64,000 nucleotides of DNA from Mugil cephalus (lineage: Eukaryota; Chordata; Actinopteri; Mugiliformes; Mugilidae), in contig NC_061782.1 in the NCBI RefSeq assembly GCF_022458985.1, forward strand, positions 22,085,672-22,149,671. Reading direction: 5' to 3'. Below are positions 1-13,259 of the stretch, piece by piece; position 1 is the first letter of the stretch, and each line of letters starts with the position of its first letter. A model generated the notes under the pieces. That model was given only the letters and a program-made list of their open reading frames with translations, was not told the DNA's origin and made no database searches. The position numbers and the translations under genes were made by a program.

Positions 1-1640
1 ACCACCTGGTTGCCTACGTGGATAAAGGGAATTTTGCCTACAAAGGGAAAAACAGCAGACTATTCACAAAAAAATACATTCAGTTTCTTTTACATTCATC
101 TTGAAAAAAGGCTGCAACCGTGCTCGGATCTGAGAATACGAAAGCCGTCTCTGTAGCAGCATGTTTACTCACCAGAAGGTGACATGTATTCAGCATTTGC
201 TCTGCACACCACCTGCACTGGCAGTCCACACATTTTGAGGTAGGCCTGCACAAGAGGGAGGCAAGACGGGCTCAATTAATCCTGAAGTAATTAAATAGTG
301 TGACAGCGTTAAATCTGTTCAATATTTTAAAAATGCACAGAGATGGGGAAGCATGTGACAACAAACGTCCACACATATGTAGAGAAGACAGAGAAAAAGA
401 GCTTCACCTGAACTGCAAGAGATGACGCACAGTCTGACAGCAGAATCTGATCCTCTGTGAAATGTCAAAGTAATGTCAATCACATTTATAATAGTTGGTA
501 ATCATAGTGCCAATCCATATCCTCTGTCCATGTCCCTGACTTACCCTTCAGCGGTTGGTACAAGGTTGCATTTTCAGGCCAAGGCTCAGCAGCTGTCAGA
601 GTCAGAAACAGACGTGCAGAAACACACATTCACACACATAATTACATAGTGGTACGTGGATGTATCTGTTATATGAAGAATTTGCATTCCTCAATTTGAC
701 AGTGAAATATATATATACATTAAATCACATTAACTGCAATCCAACTGTGTTCTAACAGGCATCCTCACACTGCATGACATCGTGGCTGACTTAACATTAG
801 CAATGGAATATTTACGTAATTTGGTTAAGTGACTTTAGCAAAAAAAAAAAAAAAGCAGACGACGTAAAGCGGTTAGACCGTTAATTACAAGGGTTAAACT
901 CTTGTAACTTCTAAACAGCTTGCAGAGGAGCCAAGATGGCACCGCATTTCTTCTCCCTCTAAATTGTAGCGCTGCTGTGGTGACAGAGCTCACTGCTTCC
1001 TCTCGTGGTTGAAAGTGTATTACAGCATTCTATTCGATTACCCTTCATTACTGTTATTGCAATACACTTTCCTGTCTCTAGTGGCCTCTCTAAGCGGAAG
1101 TTGTTTAGCGGCACTCTGTGGGAAGACATTATTCGCCATCTTGGATCTGACGTTGGTGACTGAAGTTAATGATAATTTAGCCACACTCCGTTGGAGCAGG
1201 TTGCGACTTTGTACCTCGAAACAAGGTTGTCATCAACGTGTCCCCGCTTGAACTGTCCACACCTCAACTCGTCCTTTTCCCCGTGTTAATGTTTTCATTA
1301 TTAAAAATGAATAACGACGCGATTTGCGTCAAAATCCGTTAAACACTTGGATGTCCTGGCATCAAGGATGTCCAGCCAAACTAGTCTTTCCCGAAGGAGA
1401 ACAAAAGCTGGACATAGACAGCTGACATTACAGTTATAGCTGAGCGGTCCTGCTACGTTAAACTGCGGCGGTTACGTTTATGCAAGTACCTTATCTGGGG
1501 CAAACGCTACATTACTGTAATCGTTAGCAGGTGATAGCTAGCCGTCGTTAGTTAGCTTCGTAAATAATAACAGAAGCTCTGTGCAAAGTCAAGACGTTAC
1601 CTGCCATCTGCGACACGAACGCCTCTGCCGCGAGAGACAT
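1..1640 (-). CDS. mtx2: metaxin 2, first five coding exons (3' part outside window)
   Basis: Metaxin 2 sits on the outer mitochondrial membrane and takes part in protein import and sorting with metaxin 1 and the SAM complex. Exons on the minus strand: 1601-1640 (start codon at 1640, begins [13 protein letters not shown]), 545-592 ([17 protein letters not shown]), 408-454 ([16 protein letters not shown]), 173-245 ([20 protein letters not shown]) and 1-37 ([12 protein letters not shown], cut by the window edge). All junctions are GT-AG and the phases agree (40, 48, 47 and 73 nt). The visible part is the start of the GST-like fold typical of metaxins. It lies 3.2 kb past the hoxd4b stop on the same strand, its usual place at the 3' end of HoxD clusters. 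None of these exons contains a long open frame, so they are easy to miss. Identification rests on remembered metaxin-2 sequence. Confidence 0.93.
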
Positions 1641-4600
1641 CCTGTTATGCTATTTTTGTAATTGCAATAATAATTCTGACAAGAGATAAGGTCAATGGCA
1701 CTGCATGCAGTTTAAGGGCAAGTGTTTGTTCCGCAGTCACCGATCGGTCCGGCGCTGATTACGTTCCGTAGTGGAAATGTTACTCTGACAAAGGTTCCAC
1801 TTTACGCTCGAGGCAATATTTTAGATGCTGTAGTGACATATCTAACTATACTTAATATACTCGTCCGTAAGTAAGTACATTAAGTACGCAGTATATGATG
1901 ATGACATGATGCAATGCAACACTTGCATTTTAGCCCTATAGTTGTCATTTAAAAAAGACAGTTTTACATTTCCATCCAACTGAAAAATATTATAATTAAT
2001 TTCGATTTTGTTTGCATAATTGTGTTACTTATGCTACGCCAGCGTTGTGTTCATCTTATTTTGTTACGATGCAGACACCGTTCAGCCTGGGCATTGTAAA
2101 ATCATTTGTAATCACAAAATGTCATTGCTGCAGTTATTCATTATTTTCCTCCCAAAATTGAGAATATTTCAAACTGATCTTACTAATCTTACCAGTCAAC
2201 TCTGTTTTGTAGGCACAGCGGAGACCAACACATGTTTGGATGGTGGTTTTAATGTTGTAGCTGATCTGTACTGTAATGTTTCTCTTTCAGGCTGCAGTAC
2301 TTAGTGCAACCAGTCGGGGGCATTCCTGCTTCATCACTGTCAGACTGCACAAAGGCAGGTTGGTGTGATACACGGTAGCCTGTATGACGTCCATCAAGTA
2401 CAAACACACATACATGTACAAAAAATTAAATGATTTCCCTCTTAATATTCATTATTTAGTTTAAACGAGATCCGTACACAATAAAGGGTGGCACTATTTA
2501 CACACTTATTTTCACGAATAAGTCAGTATTCAAGTACCGTTTGGAGGTCAGTTATTAAATTATAGATTCACTTTTTTACTTAGGCTATTTATTCCCCAAA
2601 TAACTTGAGATGCATTTTATTTGTGACTGAATATCTGTCATTTGTTGGGCACTCAGTGGCTTTGTGGTCGATCCCCATCATTTGATAGAGATTCAAAGCT
2701 GCTCTGTGCCAGCCTTGTTGTACTTTTCCCTGCACGTGTAACCGCGTCTCGACCGGATACCACCAATTAATGTCTCCCAGCGCTCATTTCCCTTTACTCT
2801 GATTTCCTGCGGACCCACCATAACCACTTCTCTCTTAACAAAACCTAGAATTAAGTTAGGTCCAAATATAATGGTGTATGTTATGAGGAATATAGATATT
2901 CTGGATAACGGTTCCATTAAATATGATTGCGTACTGTCATCTTTACACTATTTACACACATACCGAAAAAGACTGAGCGCCTTTAACCTAAAGTTGCTTA
3001 CATTTCATATTTGCGCGCCAAGCGTAAACAATGCGTAAAAGCCACACAAGCCACAAACCCTCATTCAATATAAGCCTGACACTTTTGAATTTACAAAACT
3101 TCGCCTCCAGGAACTATTTAAGACCAATAATTCACAGTCATATCACGTTTTAACAGGTTATATCGTAGTTACTTCAGAAAAAAAAAAAAAAAAAAAAAGT
3201 CGTGATTCCTCGAAATATAAATATTGTAACAGCAGGGTTCCTGCTTACTTTTCAGACTAACACGTCTGAATCATAGCTTCTGTAATGATTAAAAACCGTA
3301 AGGATAGAGGACACAATTTTAACCCACCCATGGGAGAAAGTCCTCGCATTTTAAAAAGCTCCTCCGCTGATCCTTGACGCACTTGTCTTTGCTCACCTCG
3401 TCTGGTTTGACGTTCCGTTAAATTATGACAGTGGCCTAAAGATGGTGTAAATTGAATGTTAAAGTGAATTATTTTCAACACATATTGATATTGAGAGTGA
3501 AGGATAATCCTTTCCTTCAGCCGAAAATAAAGATATGAATATGTGTTTCATTCATAAACCGTGCTCGGAGTAATTGCGTCACTTCCGTTGAACTCCTCTT
3601 TCTCCACTCTTTCAATTTACCACAGAATTCCTCTCTAATCTCGGCGTAAACACATCCACAAAATATCCACACAGATATTCACTTTTTCCGTTTGAAACTT
3701 TTTTTTTTTTTTTTTTTAATTATTCTCAGCTATTTTATCAAAACATTTCCACATACAAAATTCTTACAGGAAGAGTTTCTCTCTTCAAAAACGGACACAT
3801 ACAAAAGAACAAAGATGATACTTGCTACAAAGAATAGAATATGCCTCTAAATAATACAAATAAAACATAAGTACTGGCGAAGGCTATAGTAGATATCAAT
3901 AGCATATTGAACTGGACTCAAAGAGAGAAGATATTTCTATGCATCATTATGGAAGGCTAGTTTAATCCTCTCGGTGCTGAGCCAAACAACAAACGTCTCA
4001 GAAAGTTCTTCTCATAAAACCCTGTAACCCTGAGAAAACAAGCTGGATTTACAGTCAATGTTGTGCATTGCATTTAAAACCTGCAACTCCAATTTGGTTG
4101 ATATTTTTTTCGTACCTATAAAAGCATGAGAATCGACTTTCGATTAAAGAAAAATGTGCACAATATGGCTACTCTCCTAACAAGTGTGTATTGTTCATGA
4201 ATGCCCCCTATGTACAAAAGCTAAAACATTATTTGCCCAACTATTCTGCAAGTCTTTTTGTTGTATTTGCCCTTTAAGCGCCCGTTTGTGAAACATTTTG
4301 GTCATGTGCATATTCATAAATTAGACTATTTCTTTTTTTAGCTATTATAAAACCCTGCATTATGTTTACCCTGTAAAAATAAAAACCCTGTTTTCTTCAA
4401 AAGACACACTCTCTCCTTGCTCATTTGGGAGAGTTTGGCACTACAAATTAGGCGCCATGCTTTTACGCCTTTCATGTTGGATGTCTAAATATGAAAAAAA
4501 TCCCCAATTGCACCAAAAAATAGGCTATATGTCAGACCACTCTTCGACAAAAAAACAAAAACAAAAAACATTCATTAATGAATTAAATATCAGACTGAAA

Positions 4601-4811
4601 TCGGATGCAACCTCTAGACTATATGAAGAATTATTTAAAAGCTTTGAAGTAAATATGAAGCAAAATACATTGACGAATTGATAAAGCTGTTTGCGGGTGT
4701 TTAGTTTAGATTAAAGCAGAATAGTTTCAGGGCTGCAGTCGCCCCTGGATCCGTTTCGGAGAGTGAAGGTGCTCACATGGCTGCCAATCTCTGCTCCTGT
4801 ATATTCTGTTT
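1641..4811. other. mtx2-hoxd4b spacer, no gene seen
   Basis: This stretch holds the mtx2 upstream region (a moderately CpG-containing part near 1640-1790) and the 3' side of hoxd4b. It has an A-run at 3179-3198 and a T-run at about 3701-3717. The hoxd4b 3' UTR must lie at its right end; possible minus-strand ATTAAA signals occur near 3714 and 3961, but neither is decisive. A hoxd3 gene would be expected here in a full cluster, and no homeobox or hexapeptide coding sequence is visible on either strand. Short open frames in this stretch resemble no protein I know. Confidence 0.6.
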
Positions 4812-6198
4812 TCAAACCGTTATCGCCGTCTTCACGTTATCGTTGCTGCTGCTGCTACTGGAGCTGTTGTTGTTGTTGTCCGTTACTTTCTTGTTTTTGC
4901 TCCTTCCTTTGGTGTTTGGCAGCTTGTTGTCTTTCTTCCAGCGCATGCGCCGGTTCTGGAACCACACCTTCACCTGCCGCTCGGACAGGCAGAGGGTGTG
5001 AGCCACCTCGACGCGGCGCCGGCGCGTCAGGTAGCGGCTGAAGTGGAACTCCTTCTCCAGCTCCAGGACCTGCTGTCGCGTGTAGGCCGTGCGCAACCGC
5101 TTTGGCTCCGGACCCACGTGATTTGGATTAACTGTAGAATTAAAGACAGGACAAAAGCCATCAGTTTTTATTTGCATTTAACCTCTATTTTATTTTGCTA
5201 ATTTTATTTTCCGTTCTGACTATTAGTGTTTGGACTATTATTGTAGTTATACGACAACACGCAGGCCGACATTAATTCTAAAAACGAATTAACCTTATAG
5301 TCTTAAGTCGCAGTTAAACATTATCATGTGGCATTTTCTTAAGTTAATCTTCCTCCGTGGTTGACTGGGAAAACGTCCAAGAAACCATTTTTCCTTTTTT
5401 ACTTTTGTTCGGCTGCACCGTTGCACGCACCAAACACACAATTCGCGCATACACTCGGACACAAAGACGCGCACTCACACTCGCTCACACACACATACAC
5501 ATGCAGTCAGGCACGCTGTGGCAGGGCCATAAAACTTTATACGGGTTGTAATTCTGCAGGCTGACTCTCACTGAGACCGTAAATAACTCGGCAACAAAAA
5601 AGCGGTGCTCGCAAATGGACAACATGCAAAGAAAGAGCGAAAGAGAGCGCGCCTGGCAGATAAACACATAAACACTGGAATTAGACTGCCTGAAATGAGG
5701 GAGAAATTAAATGGGTTGTGTGAAGCAGAGATGGACAGATTTAAATCTTCAGGCTTTCTCACCTTGAGCGACGTGCACTTTCTTCATCCACGGGTAGACA
5801 ACAATAGGCGGCTTGTCTTTGCCCTGGCAGGCCGTTTTCCTCTGCACCTGAGCGGGCTTTGCACAGGTCATCCAGGCCTGGCACTGCAGGTCACCCATCG
5901 GGAACTTGTCCTTACCGGGTGCGACTGTGTCTCTGTAGATCGGATAGGTACCGCCTTGGTGCTGCGGGTGTTCCTCTCCATCCTCCCGGTGATGCCCCTG
6001 CAAAGAGTGTTGATAGCCGGTTTGTTGTGGTGTGTATGGAGGTGGAGGGGGTTGCATGGCCTGGTAGCCCCCTCCGTAACTACCACTGTCCTGGGGGTTG
6101 TTGTAATACCCCCCTTGGTCACTAAAATTACTGTAATCTTCTTCACAAGGCGGGAACTGCGGCTCAGCATATTTACAGCTCACCACGTAGGACTCCAT
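4812..6198 (-). CDS. hoxd4b: Homeobox protein Hox-D4b
   Basis: Anterior Hox transcription factor of paralogue group 4, 251 aa. Exon 1 is 5763-6198, the intron is 5132-5762 (donor gtgaga, acceptor ctacag) and exon 2 is 4812-5131. The start at 6198 gives [20 protein letters not shown], the conserved group-4 N-terminus. Proline-rich and Gly/Tyr-rich stretches follow. The Pbx-binding hexapeptide [10 protein letters not shown] is at about residues 134-143. The homeodomain is residues 155-214, with [20 protein letters not shown], the W48-F49-N51 core and the group-4 tail KLPNTKGR. Changes from common group-4 sequence: [11 protein letters not shown] where RLSERQIKIWF is usual, and RMRWKK for RMKWKK. 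The C-terminus is an unusual Asn/Ser-repeat tail (residues about 226-240) ending in KTAITV. mir-10d lies 2.2 kb upstream on the same strand, as in other Hox4 loci. Group 4 is certain; the b-copy assignment comes from the surrounding gene content. Confidence 0.97.
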
Positions 6199-6319
6199 GA
6201 TTGATTTATAGCAAGGCTGGTAGGAGAATACTAATTTTTCTTTCTCTCCCCTCTCTCTGTCTCTTTTTCCCCCTCTGGCATCAAGCCATCCTGCGGCTGT
6301 CAAATAGACGGACGGCCGC

Positions 6320-6360
6320 GTGGGCCACGTGACCCTACGGCCAGCCAATGAGAGGCAACA
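6320..6360 (-). promoter_or_regulatory. hoxd4b proximal promoter: CACGTG E-box and CCAAT box
   Basis: About 130-150 bp upstream of the hoxd4b start codon lie a palindromic CACGTG E-box (6326-6331, within CCACGTGACC) and a CCAAT box (6345-6349, plus-strand orientation) in a GC-rich patch. The spacing suits a TATA-less proximal promoter. The motifs are seen directly; the promoter role is inferred. Confidence 0.5.
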
Positions 6361-6517
6361 CTTCGGGTTGTTTATGTCCGACGTAATGGGATAATTTGGA
6401 GGAAAAAAATGTTCATTATAGGACTAATGAAGATTTGCTGGCTGAGAAAATGGCTCCGATTAAGACGCTTGTAGACACTGAAAATAATCTTAAAAATCCA
6501 TACATCGTTAGTAGCAG

Positions 6518-6617
<100 letters not shown>

Positions 6618-6715
6618 CACCCCCACACATCACCGATTGAAAACGCACGGACAGTAGATTTATGACTTTTAGCTGACTGACTTTTAGCCCCGCAGATGGC
6701 CAGAGCTGAAAAATT

Positions 6716-6915
6716 AATCTCGCCCATATTGAGGGACTTCGGGGCCATATTTGGCCTTGTGGCCAGTCAAAGGACCCACAACAAAACCTGGCCGGTCAGA
6801 AAGGCCAATTAAAAGAATGGGATAAAAGGTTCCCAGACAGTGACTAGTAGTTGGCTTTGTTATAGGCCGGGGTCAGGCCGGGTGTCCCGCTCTTCACCAC
6901 CAAGTCGGCATTTAA
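6716..6915 (-). promoter_or_regulatory. candidate hoxd4b upstream regulatory element
   Basis: This block of mixed composition stands out from its AT-rich surroundings. It contains repeated TGGCC/GGCCA words (GGCCATATTTGGCCTTGTGG at about 6742-6761, CTGGCCGGTCAG at about 6788) and TTATAGGCCGGGGTCAGG at about 6860. It lies 0.5-0.7 kb upstream of hoxd4b, between the gene and mir-10d. No clear retinoic acid response element (DR2 or DR5 half-site pair) was found. The call is only a conservation guess from composition. Confidence 0.3.
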
Positions 6916-8219
6916 AAGAGATAAAAAATGCATGGCTTGTCTTAAAAAATGATGCTGAAGCAAGCTGAACGAGAGAAAATGCGACAGGGCTGGATGAATG
7001 ATGCTGGATGCAAAATCGAAAATGGGGAAAGAGATAAGTGAGAATATGCTAAGTTGAAAACCTCACACGAAGATAAAGTCACACAATGAGGATACTGGAT
7101 GCTTTTTTACTAAGATTAACACTCCTGTTCTGCATGCTAAATCACAAAAGGTCTTAAACATTTGCACTTGGGGATCGACCATAAATCCGTTTTATATCCT
7201 GCACGATTTCATGAGGATTTCTTATTTGGCTGCAGCTGCTCTCCTCGGATAAGGAAGGTCTGATGCGCGGCCAAAACCTCTTAATAACTCCTGCGATGTA
7301 ACATTACTTATGCCTATACACTGGAATAAAATACTCTCATAAAGAGAAGAGGAAGAAAATATTTTTGCCTGGCTGCGACATTAAAGAAGCTCATCTGAAG
7401 GGTGTAATGGGCATGACGGTTCTTGCATGGCTGCTTACAAGTGAGCTAATGAGTATATGGGCTTAATCAATCTGATCTAATGAGTCATTTGTTCACACCG
7501 TTCATAATAAATGAATGATAAGCTACCAGATAGGAAATAAAGTTTCTAAAAATCTTCCTCTTCAGTCACCAATTTTACATTTCGTTTTTAGTTGTATGGC
7601 ATTTTTTTTATTATTATTATTTATTTATTTTACTGAAAACAAAAAGATAATTATTCATGGTGCATTCATACTTTATTGGGAAGTGTGTATTTACCTGACA
7701 TGTTAGATATGTTGTTTGCTAGATAACATTACTTTTCTTCTTTAAACAGACTGAGGGTGAGTTTAAAGCTTAAGTTACAATCAGGCAGTTAGTGATATTA
7801 TCAGTCCAGCTCAGATAAGACATTATTGTGCACTTATTGTGCACATGGAATTACAGCCACAGTAGCCGTCTTTATGAATGGGCTGCAGAAGTGCTGTCAC
7901 CAGGGTGGCTAACAACGCGTGTCATTTTGATCTTTATCAGGATTACAAGCTGGTACCCAGATAAAAATGTTGTGTTGGGACGTTGCACGCAATGTGACAT
8001 TCTGACATCTTAAGTAATACTTAACTGAGCAGACTTTAGGAAATTAGATCCGGTGACAGTGTCATATTTAAAAACAATGAAAAGCAGCATGAGCAAAGCA
8101 TCACGCTGAATTTGCTTTGTTCCCCCTTCCCTAAAAAAAACAAAAAAAAACATGACAGCTTAACTGAAGTTATGCTATGCTCTGCACACAAATGTCAAAC
8201 AAATCTTCCAGTGTCAGAA

Positions 8220-8250
<31 letters not shown>

Positions 8251-8361
8251 GTAGAATATATAACAGAGATAAAGGATGTTTTCCAAAGCAAAAGCACAGT
8301 ACAGTCGTCTGTTTTAGCCCCCCTTCCCTGCCTTGGATTTTGATTGATGGTTAGTCATCAC
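6916..8361. other. hoxd4b-mir-10d spacer
   Basis: No gene is seen. The 7190-7510 part is mixed-complexity and contains CTTAATCAATCTGATCTAAT (7462-7481), whose reverse strand reads TTGATTAAG, a Pbx/Hox-like site. A pure T-run of about 27 bases lies near 8224-8250. Everything else looks like unique AT-rich DNA. Confidence 0.5.
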
Positions 8362-8436
8362 CCATAGACTCCCCTAGAACCCAATCTGTGACTGAGGCAG
8401 CTCCACACACATTCGGTTCTACAGGGTATATATAGG
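8362..8436 (-). ncRNA. mir10d: microRNA precursor mir-10d
   Basis: Positions 8406-8428 on the minus strand are an exact match to the 23-nt mature miR-10d that I know from fish: the seed region TACCCTGTAGAACCGAA followed by the miR-10d-specific end TGTGTG. The other arm (about 8368-8389, minus strand) reads CAGATTGGGTTCTAGGGGAG, the expected passenger strand, and pairs with it across a loop of about 15 nt. The base of the stem continues as CCTATATA opposite TCTATGGG. miR-10 genes lie just upstream of group-4 Hox genes and are expressed with them; they repress Hox group 1-3 and other mRNAs. No hoxd3 target gene is left in this cluster. Confidence 0.96.
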
Positions 8437-10319
8437 CGAAGGTTCACTTCACGGCTGGCCGCTGATGACTTCTTTTTGTTGCTGACAGAGATTTACACTC
8501 ATATGTTCTCACTCAAAGCCCTTTTTCTCTTTGGAAGACTGATGTGTTGCCTAAAAATAATTGCAGTACTTAAAATCACTATTCAGGCAATCCCGTCATT
8601 TTTAAGATGTACATGTTTCTGTTGTTCACCGTCACTGTGTAATTTATTGAAACCATTAATGGCATGTAGCTTTTAACATCAATAACCCATTACAGGGCAT
8701 ACCACATTAATTTTGATACATATGTATAATTATCAGTAAGGTCGTCTGGTGGAAGGATGACAGCCGTGGTGTGCTTGCGGACGTGGTGGTTATCAGGTTT
8801 GTGAAATCTGTCACAGTGGGATAAGGATTTACAGAACAAAACAGCAGGAGCGGTAGTTTATCTTAGCTGGAAAGAGAGCTAAAAGTTGGCAATAGGGCGC
8901 ACATGGATTAACAAGGATAAATAACTGTAGCATCAGTGTCTCATTTGGTGTTAGAGATACTTGGAAATATTGATGTTTGGAGCCTCTCTTTGAAAAGAAA
9001 TCAGGAATGGGCTGCAGGGAAAATTTTAGCAACGATACACATGTTGCTCCTTCAGTGAGGTTTAATCTCCACTGGAAGGGCACTGGAAAATATAACAACT
9101 ATGAAACGATGGACTTGCTTTAACAAATACGAGTAGTTAATGACGGCCTCAAATGTTGAAGAAAATCTTGTACATTATTTATTTAGGCATTTAATAACAA
9201 CCAGGGCACTCTTTTACGGCGTCTCAGATGCGGGTCCATCTTCTTACACCTCCATTGAGTCGCTTGTTAACATCAGCCACGGTGCAAAAGTGACTGGCAT
9301 TAAAATAGTGGCCCATGGTCAGTTCTGAACTTGGCCTGGGCCTCAAATTTGGACTAAAGTAAGGATCGCTCCAGAGAACATCTTATTTACATTCTGCCCT
9401 AATGTGTTAATGAAGCTCCACAGTTCCTGTTAATGTTTACAGCACAGCATCTGTTGTTTGTTGCACTGCAAGCACACAAGTTAGGGATGTTTGAATTTAA
9501 GCTACAGATGACTCCATTAGTTTGTAATCACTTACACAGTTTCTGCTTCAATATCGCCACTTCAAAAAGGGCAAAGCATAGATTTGTATCGATGCTCTGT
9601 TAAAGGCAGCACTATCCCGATATTCTTTCCATTCCCACACGTCTTTATTTATACATGTATTATTTTGAATGTTGCTGACATCTACATTATTTTAGTGTGA
9701 TGCCACAGATTGTTTCTGTCTCCATTTTCCGCCTCAGGCAATTTTCTGTGCTCTGGCGCTCGCTCTTGCTGTTTACATGTACTGAATTCCCATGTCTGGT
9801 TGAATGAGCGGTTGGTGAAAACACTGCTCAGAACCATTTGTTGCTCAAGGAAAGAGCTTGGGTTGCACGGAGTGAGAAGAACAGCAAAACTTTATGAAAA
9901 GCCTGATTGGTTTCACATTAAGCAGTGGGAAAGCCAAACACAAAAGAGTTTTAAAGCCCAGGCAAACATTTAGCCCTAACAAGACAGATGGATTGGAGTA
10001 ATGGAACTGCAGCACCTTTCTTCAGATGGGGAAAATCTAAAATCTATTCAGTGTGAACTATTAATCCACGCCCTGGGTAAAAAAAAAAGAAAAAAATACT
10101 AATAAAAAGGACTTTGACCTAAAACTTTCATTTTTCACAATTCTTCCAGCCTAGATTCATCTGTTAAATAGGGGTTTGAAAACATGAGTCATTAGCTCGC
10201 ACCTTTTGAATGGAGCTCCCCAGCTCTGAACTTTGGTGGACTTCTTTTAGGGACAACAACAACAAGGGAGTGGTGTTTGGCTTTTTCAAAGAGCATTCTT
10301 CTTTAAGAATGTAGCCTAG

Positions 10320-10560
10320 CTGCCGTCGGGTCGCTGGAGGGTCAGTCAGAATCGTTGACCGCTGCGTCACCGTTTCATTAGTCCTCGCGCTGGACAGGGC
10401 AACGCAGGGGCTCGAGCGGGGGACCATCCAGAGTTCACGCGGCCTGCGGGAGTCGCGAGCCCATTGTCCCGCGCGGGTCTCTCCCTCTCTCTCTCTCTTT
10501 CTCTGTCTCTCTCTGGAGATAGATTATTGTTGTGCACAGGCTGCTCCGACATTAAGGCTT
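10320..10560. promoter_or_regulatory. GC-rich island of unknown role
   Basis: A CpG-containing patch (about 10320-10480, for example CCCGCGCGGGTCTC near 10469) is followed by a CT-rich run and then GATAGATTATTGTTGTGCAC. It is about 2 kb upstream of mir-10d in the transcription direction of the cluster, so it could be a promoter for a mir-10d/hoxd4b primary transcript. That role is inference only. Confidence 0.25.
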
Positions 10561-13259
10561 AAAATGAGAGAAATATTCTACATTAATCTGATTTTAACCA
10601 CACTATATTAAATGTTATTTTCTTCTCTTAACTTAATATCCCTCTTTCAGCTCTTTAATCAACCCCCATACATCAATTTTCAATCAGGCAGAGTATTGAT
10701 TCACATCAGCCCGGTGACATCTGCTAGTTTCATCATCTTATTATTATTATTATTTTTTTTACCCGGTTACTCTTGAATCAATCCCATTTTTCAGTCTATT
10801 TATTTTTGTCCAGGCTCTAAATTAAACTCTCATGGCTGCAGGTCACACATCACAACATATAAACAGCCTTTTATTCCATTTATTTATTTATTTTAGAAGA
10901 AGAACTCGTTAATAAATTCGCCTCTCATCTCATGTTGGGTCTGTGATATAAAGCCATTCAGTTGTGGCTTTTCTTTCTGAGGTCGTTTCACTTTTTCATC
11001 TTAGACAGGCTGACCGCCGGCTCACCTCTCCACCCCCGGCCTTCTGCCGGGTCAAAGCCGAGCTGAGAGCTGCTTTAACCCGGTTTAGACATTAACTGCG
11101 ACCTCCAGCCCCTGCATGGGAACCCTGCATTCACCGTCTCGGACTGACCGGTGCGGCCGAGCGGAGAAGCCACAAAAATGACTGTAAATTAAACAGATGA
11201 AGAGCTGAGAGCTCTTTAAATTCAATGCAATACAAACACAGCACTTGTGTTTCATTTGACACCGCAAAAACATTTTAGTTATTCATTTATTCTATTTTTA
11301 TTTTATTTTATTTATTTATTTATTTTTCATTGGGCGTCCATCGCTTTACTTGCCTGAATGGAAGAAGTAAAGTCCGATTAAAATTTATTCACATCACTTT
11401 AATAAATGCAACACTCAAAATGAAATGTTTAACTTTACCGGAAGTTTTTTTATAGTACAGTCAAATATATTTGATGATGATGATGATGATGATTTTAAAA
11501 TGTATCACCAGACCGAGAAAAAATGCAGTTACATATAACATTTAATTTCTTATTTATTTAATGGTGTTAACGTTTTTATTTAGCATAAAATCTAAACGCA
11601 ATAATTACACAGTAAATAATGCACTCTGTAGCCTGCAGATCAGAGCTTTTACCACATATGAAAATAGCCCAGCTGTAATAAGTTTGAATGTCTCCAGATT
11701 ATCGCAGAGTCTGCACAGTTGCACCATATTAGGCTCCTAGCAATTAATTAAATACATAGGTTTTACTTTTCTGATTAAAAATAGAATAGCACGTCACTTC
11801 AAAAGAAACTGATTATTTAATTTAAGCACAGACCCAAGTACAACGTTCGTTTTATAAAGTTCAGGCTGTAGACTCAATATTTAATAATGTAAAGCAGTGT
11901 TTATGAAAAACGGACCGTGTGCCTTATTGCAGCTTTGAAATTCCCCCCTCGGGTGCCCCGCGGCCCTGTCCGTTTACAGGATTCATTTCACTCTTGTCCT
12001 GTCATTTCTTTAAATTTATTTATGTACTTTTGCTTGTCATACATTTATGGAGCAGCGTCTCCAGCTGTGACTGTTCCTCGCTGCCATAAACGGCCGGTTT
12101 TATAGTTCTCCTCGGGCTTCTGTTTATAGAGGAGTGAGGTTTGGTGTCGGAGTGATAGCTGTAAAAAATTTAACATCTCAGCAAAGCGCCGTAACTCCTG
12201 TTAAATCAAACTGCAAACGGACATCCGATGCGACGAGAACGAGAAAATCCGTTTGAATGCGGCAAACAACTCTGTATCTGGTCTGGAGAAATAAACGATC
12301 TAAACGTGATATTATTATTATTTAACCATATATGTGGAAGATTTTAATGTCAAAACACATCCTAAGCCTGTTAATCCTCAACACGTGGAAAAAGGCTTTG
12401 CCTCTTCAGTAAAGGATATAGCTACTGTATGTCGACTCAAGAACACACACGGATAGAATGCACCACACACACAGGCACACATATAGTGTTTCATGTTACA
12501 CAACACGCTGAAATACAATGTAGTTATTTTTGAAGAAAAAAAAGCATGCAAACTAAAGATTTTTGGCCTCCTCTTTGCATTTTGACGTGAAGTAACAGTC
12601 CATCGTTAAAAGGTCAAGAATTCCAAGATACATTTTTTTTTCGAAGGATACTTTGATATTTTTAAAAGTTAAAAAGTCTCAAGCGTGTAGGATAAACAAA
12701 ACACATCGGACAAATTGTATCTCTGGTCCGTAGAATATTTGTGAAAATATCTGCAGTTTTAGAAGCTCAAGTTAAAACAGACCTTGAAGGCACCTTACCA
12801 AACACACCTTGAATTTAAATTAAATATAGCCTTGGAAGTAACTGGATTCCATATCACAATGACCAAATAAATGCGAGTCCCCACTCAGTCAAAGCCATAA
12901 TTTAATTAGATTATATGTTGAAATACAGGTGGATCTCTGGACCCTTCACTCCATCAGGGGGCTCTTGGGGGGTCCACCGACCACCGCTTTAATTCGGGGA
13001 ACACTTCCCCCACCCTTGTCCCTCCTGGCCCCCCCAGTCCCTCACAGTCATAACTTCATATCTGTGCCAAATATGAAAAACAAGACTTACTTGCTCTTTC
13101 CTGCTCTCGCGTTAAAACACGATCGTTCGTTACTGTAAAGTCCCGTCGCACTGGCTCGTAGCGGGTTATCGGAACCGTCTAGGTTGTTTCTCTCAGCGAT
13201 ACAAAGAGCATTCTGTTGATTTCGGACAAATATCGGCTACCAATCCCATCTGGCCGCCT

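Noticed and set aside
2020-2304. 94-codon plus-strand open frame near mtx2
   Set aside because: Lies in spacer, no likeness to known proteins, and no splice or promoter context.
5605-6204. 199-codon plus-strand open frame over the hoxd4b first exon
   Set aside because: It is the antisense shadow of the conserved Hox4 exon and shows no protein likeness of its own.
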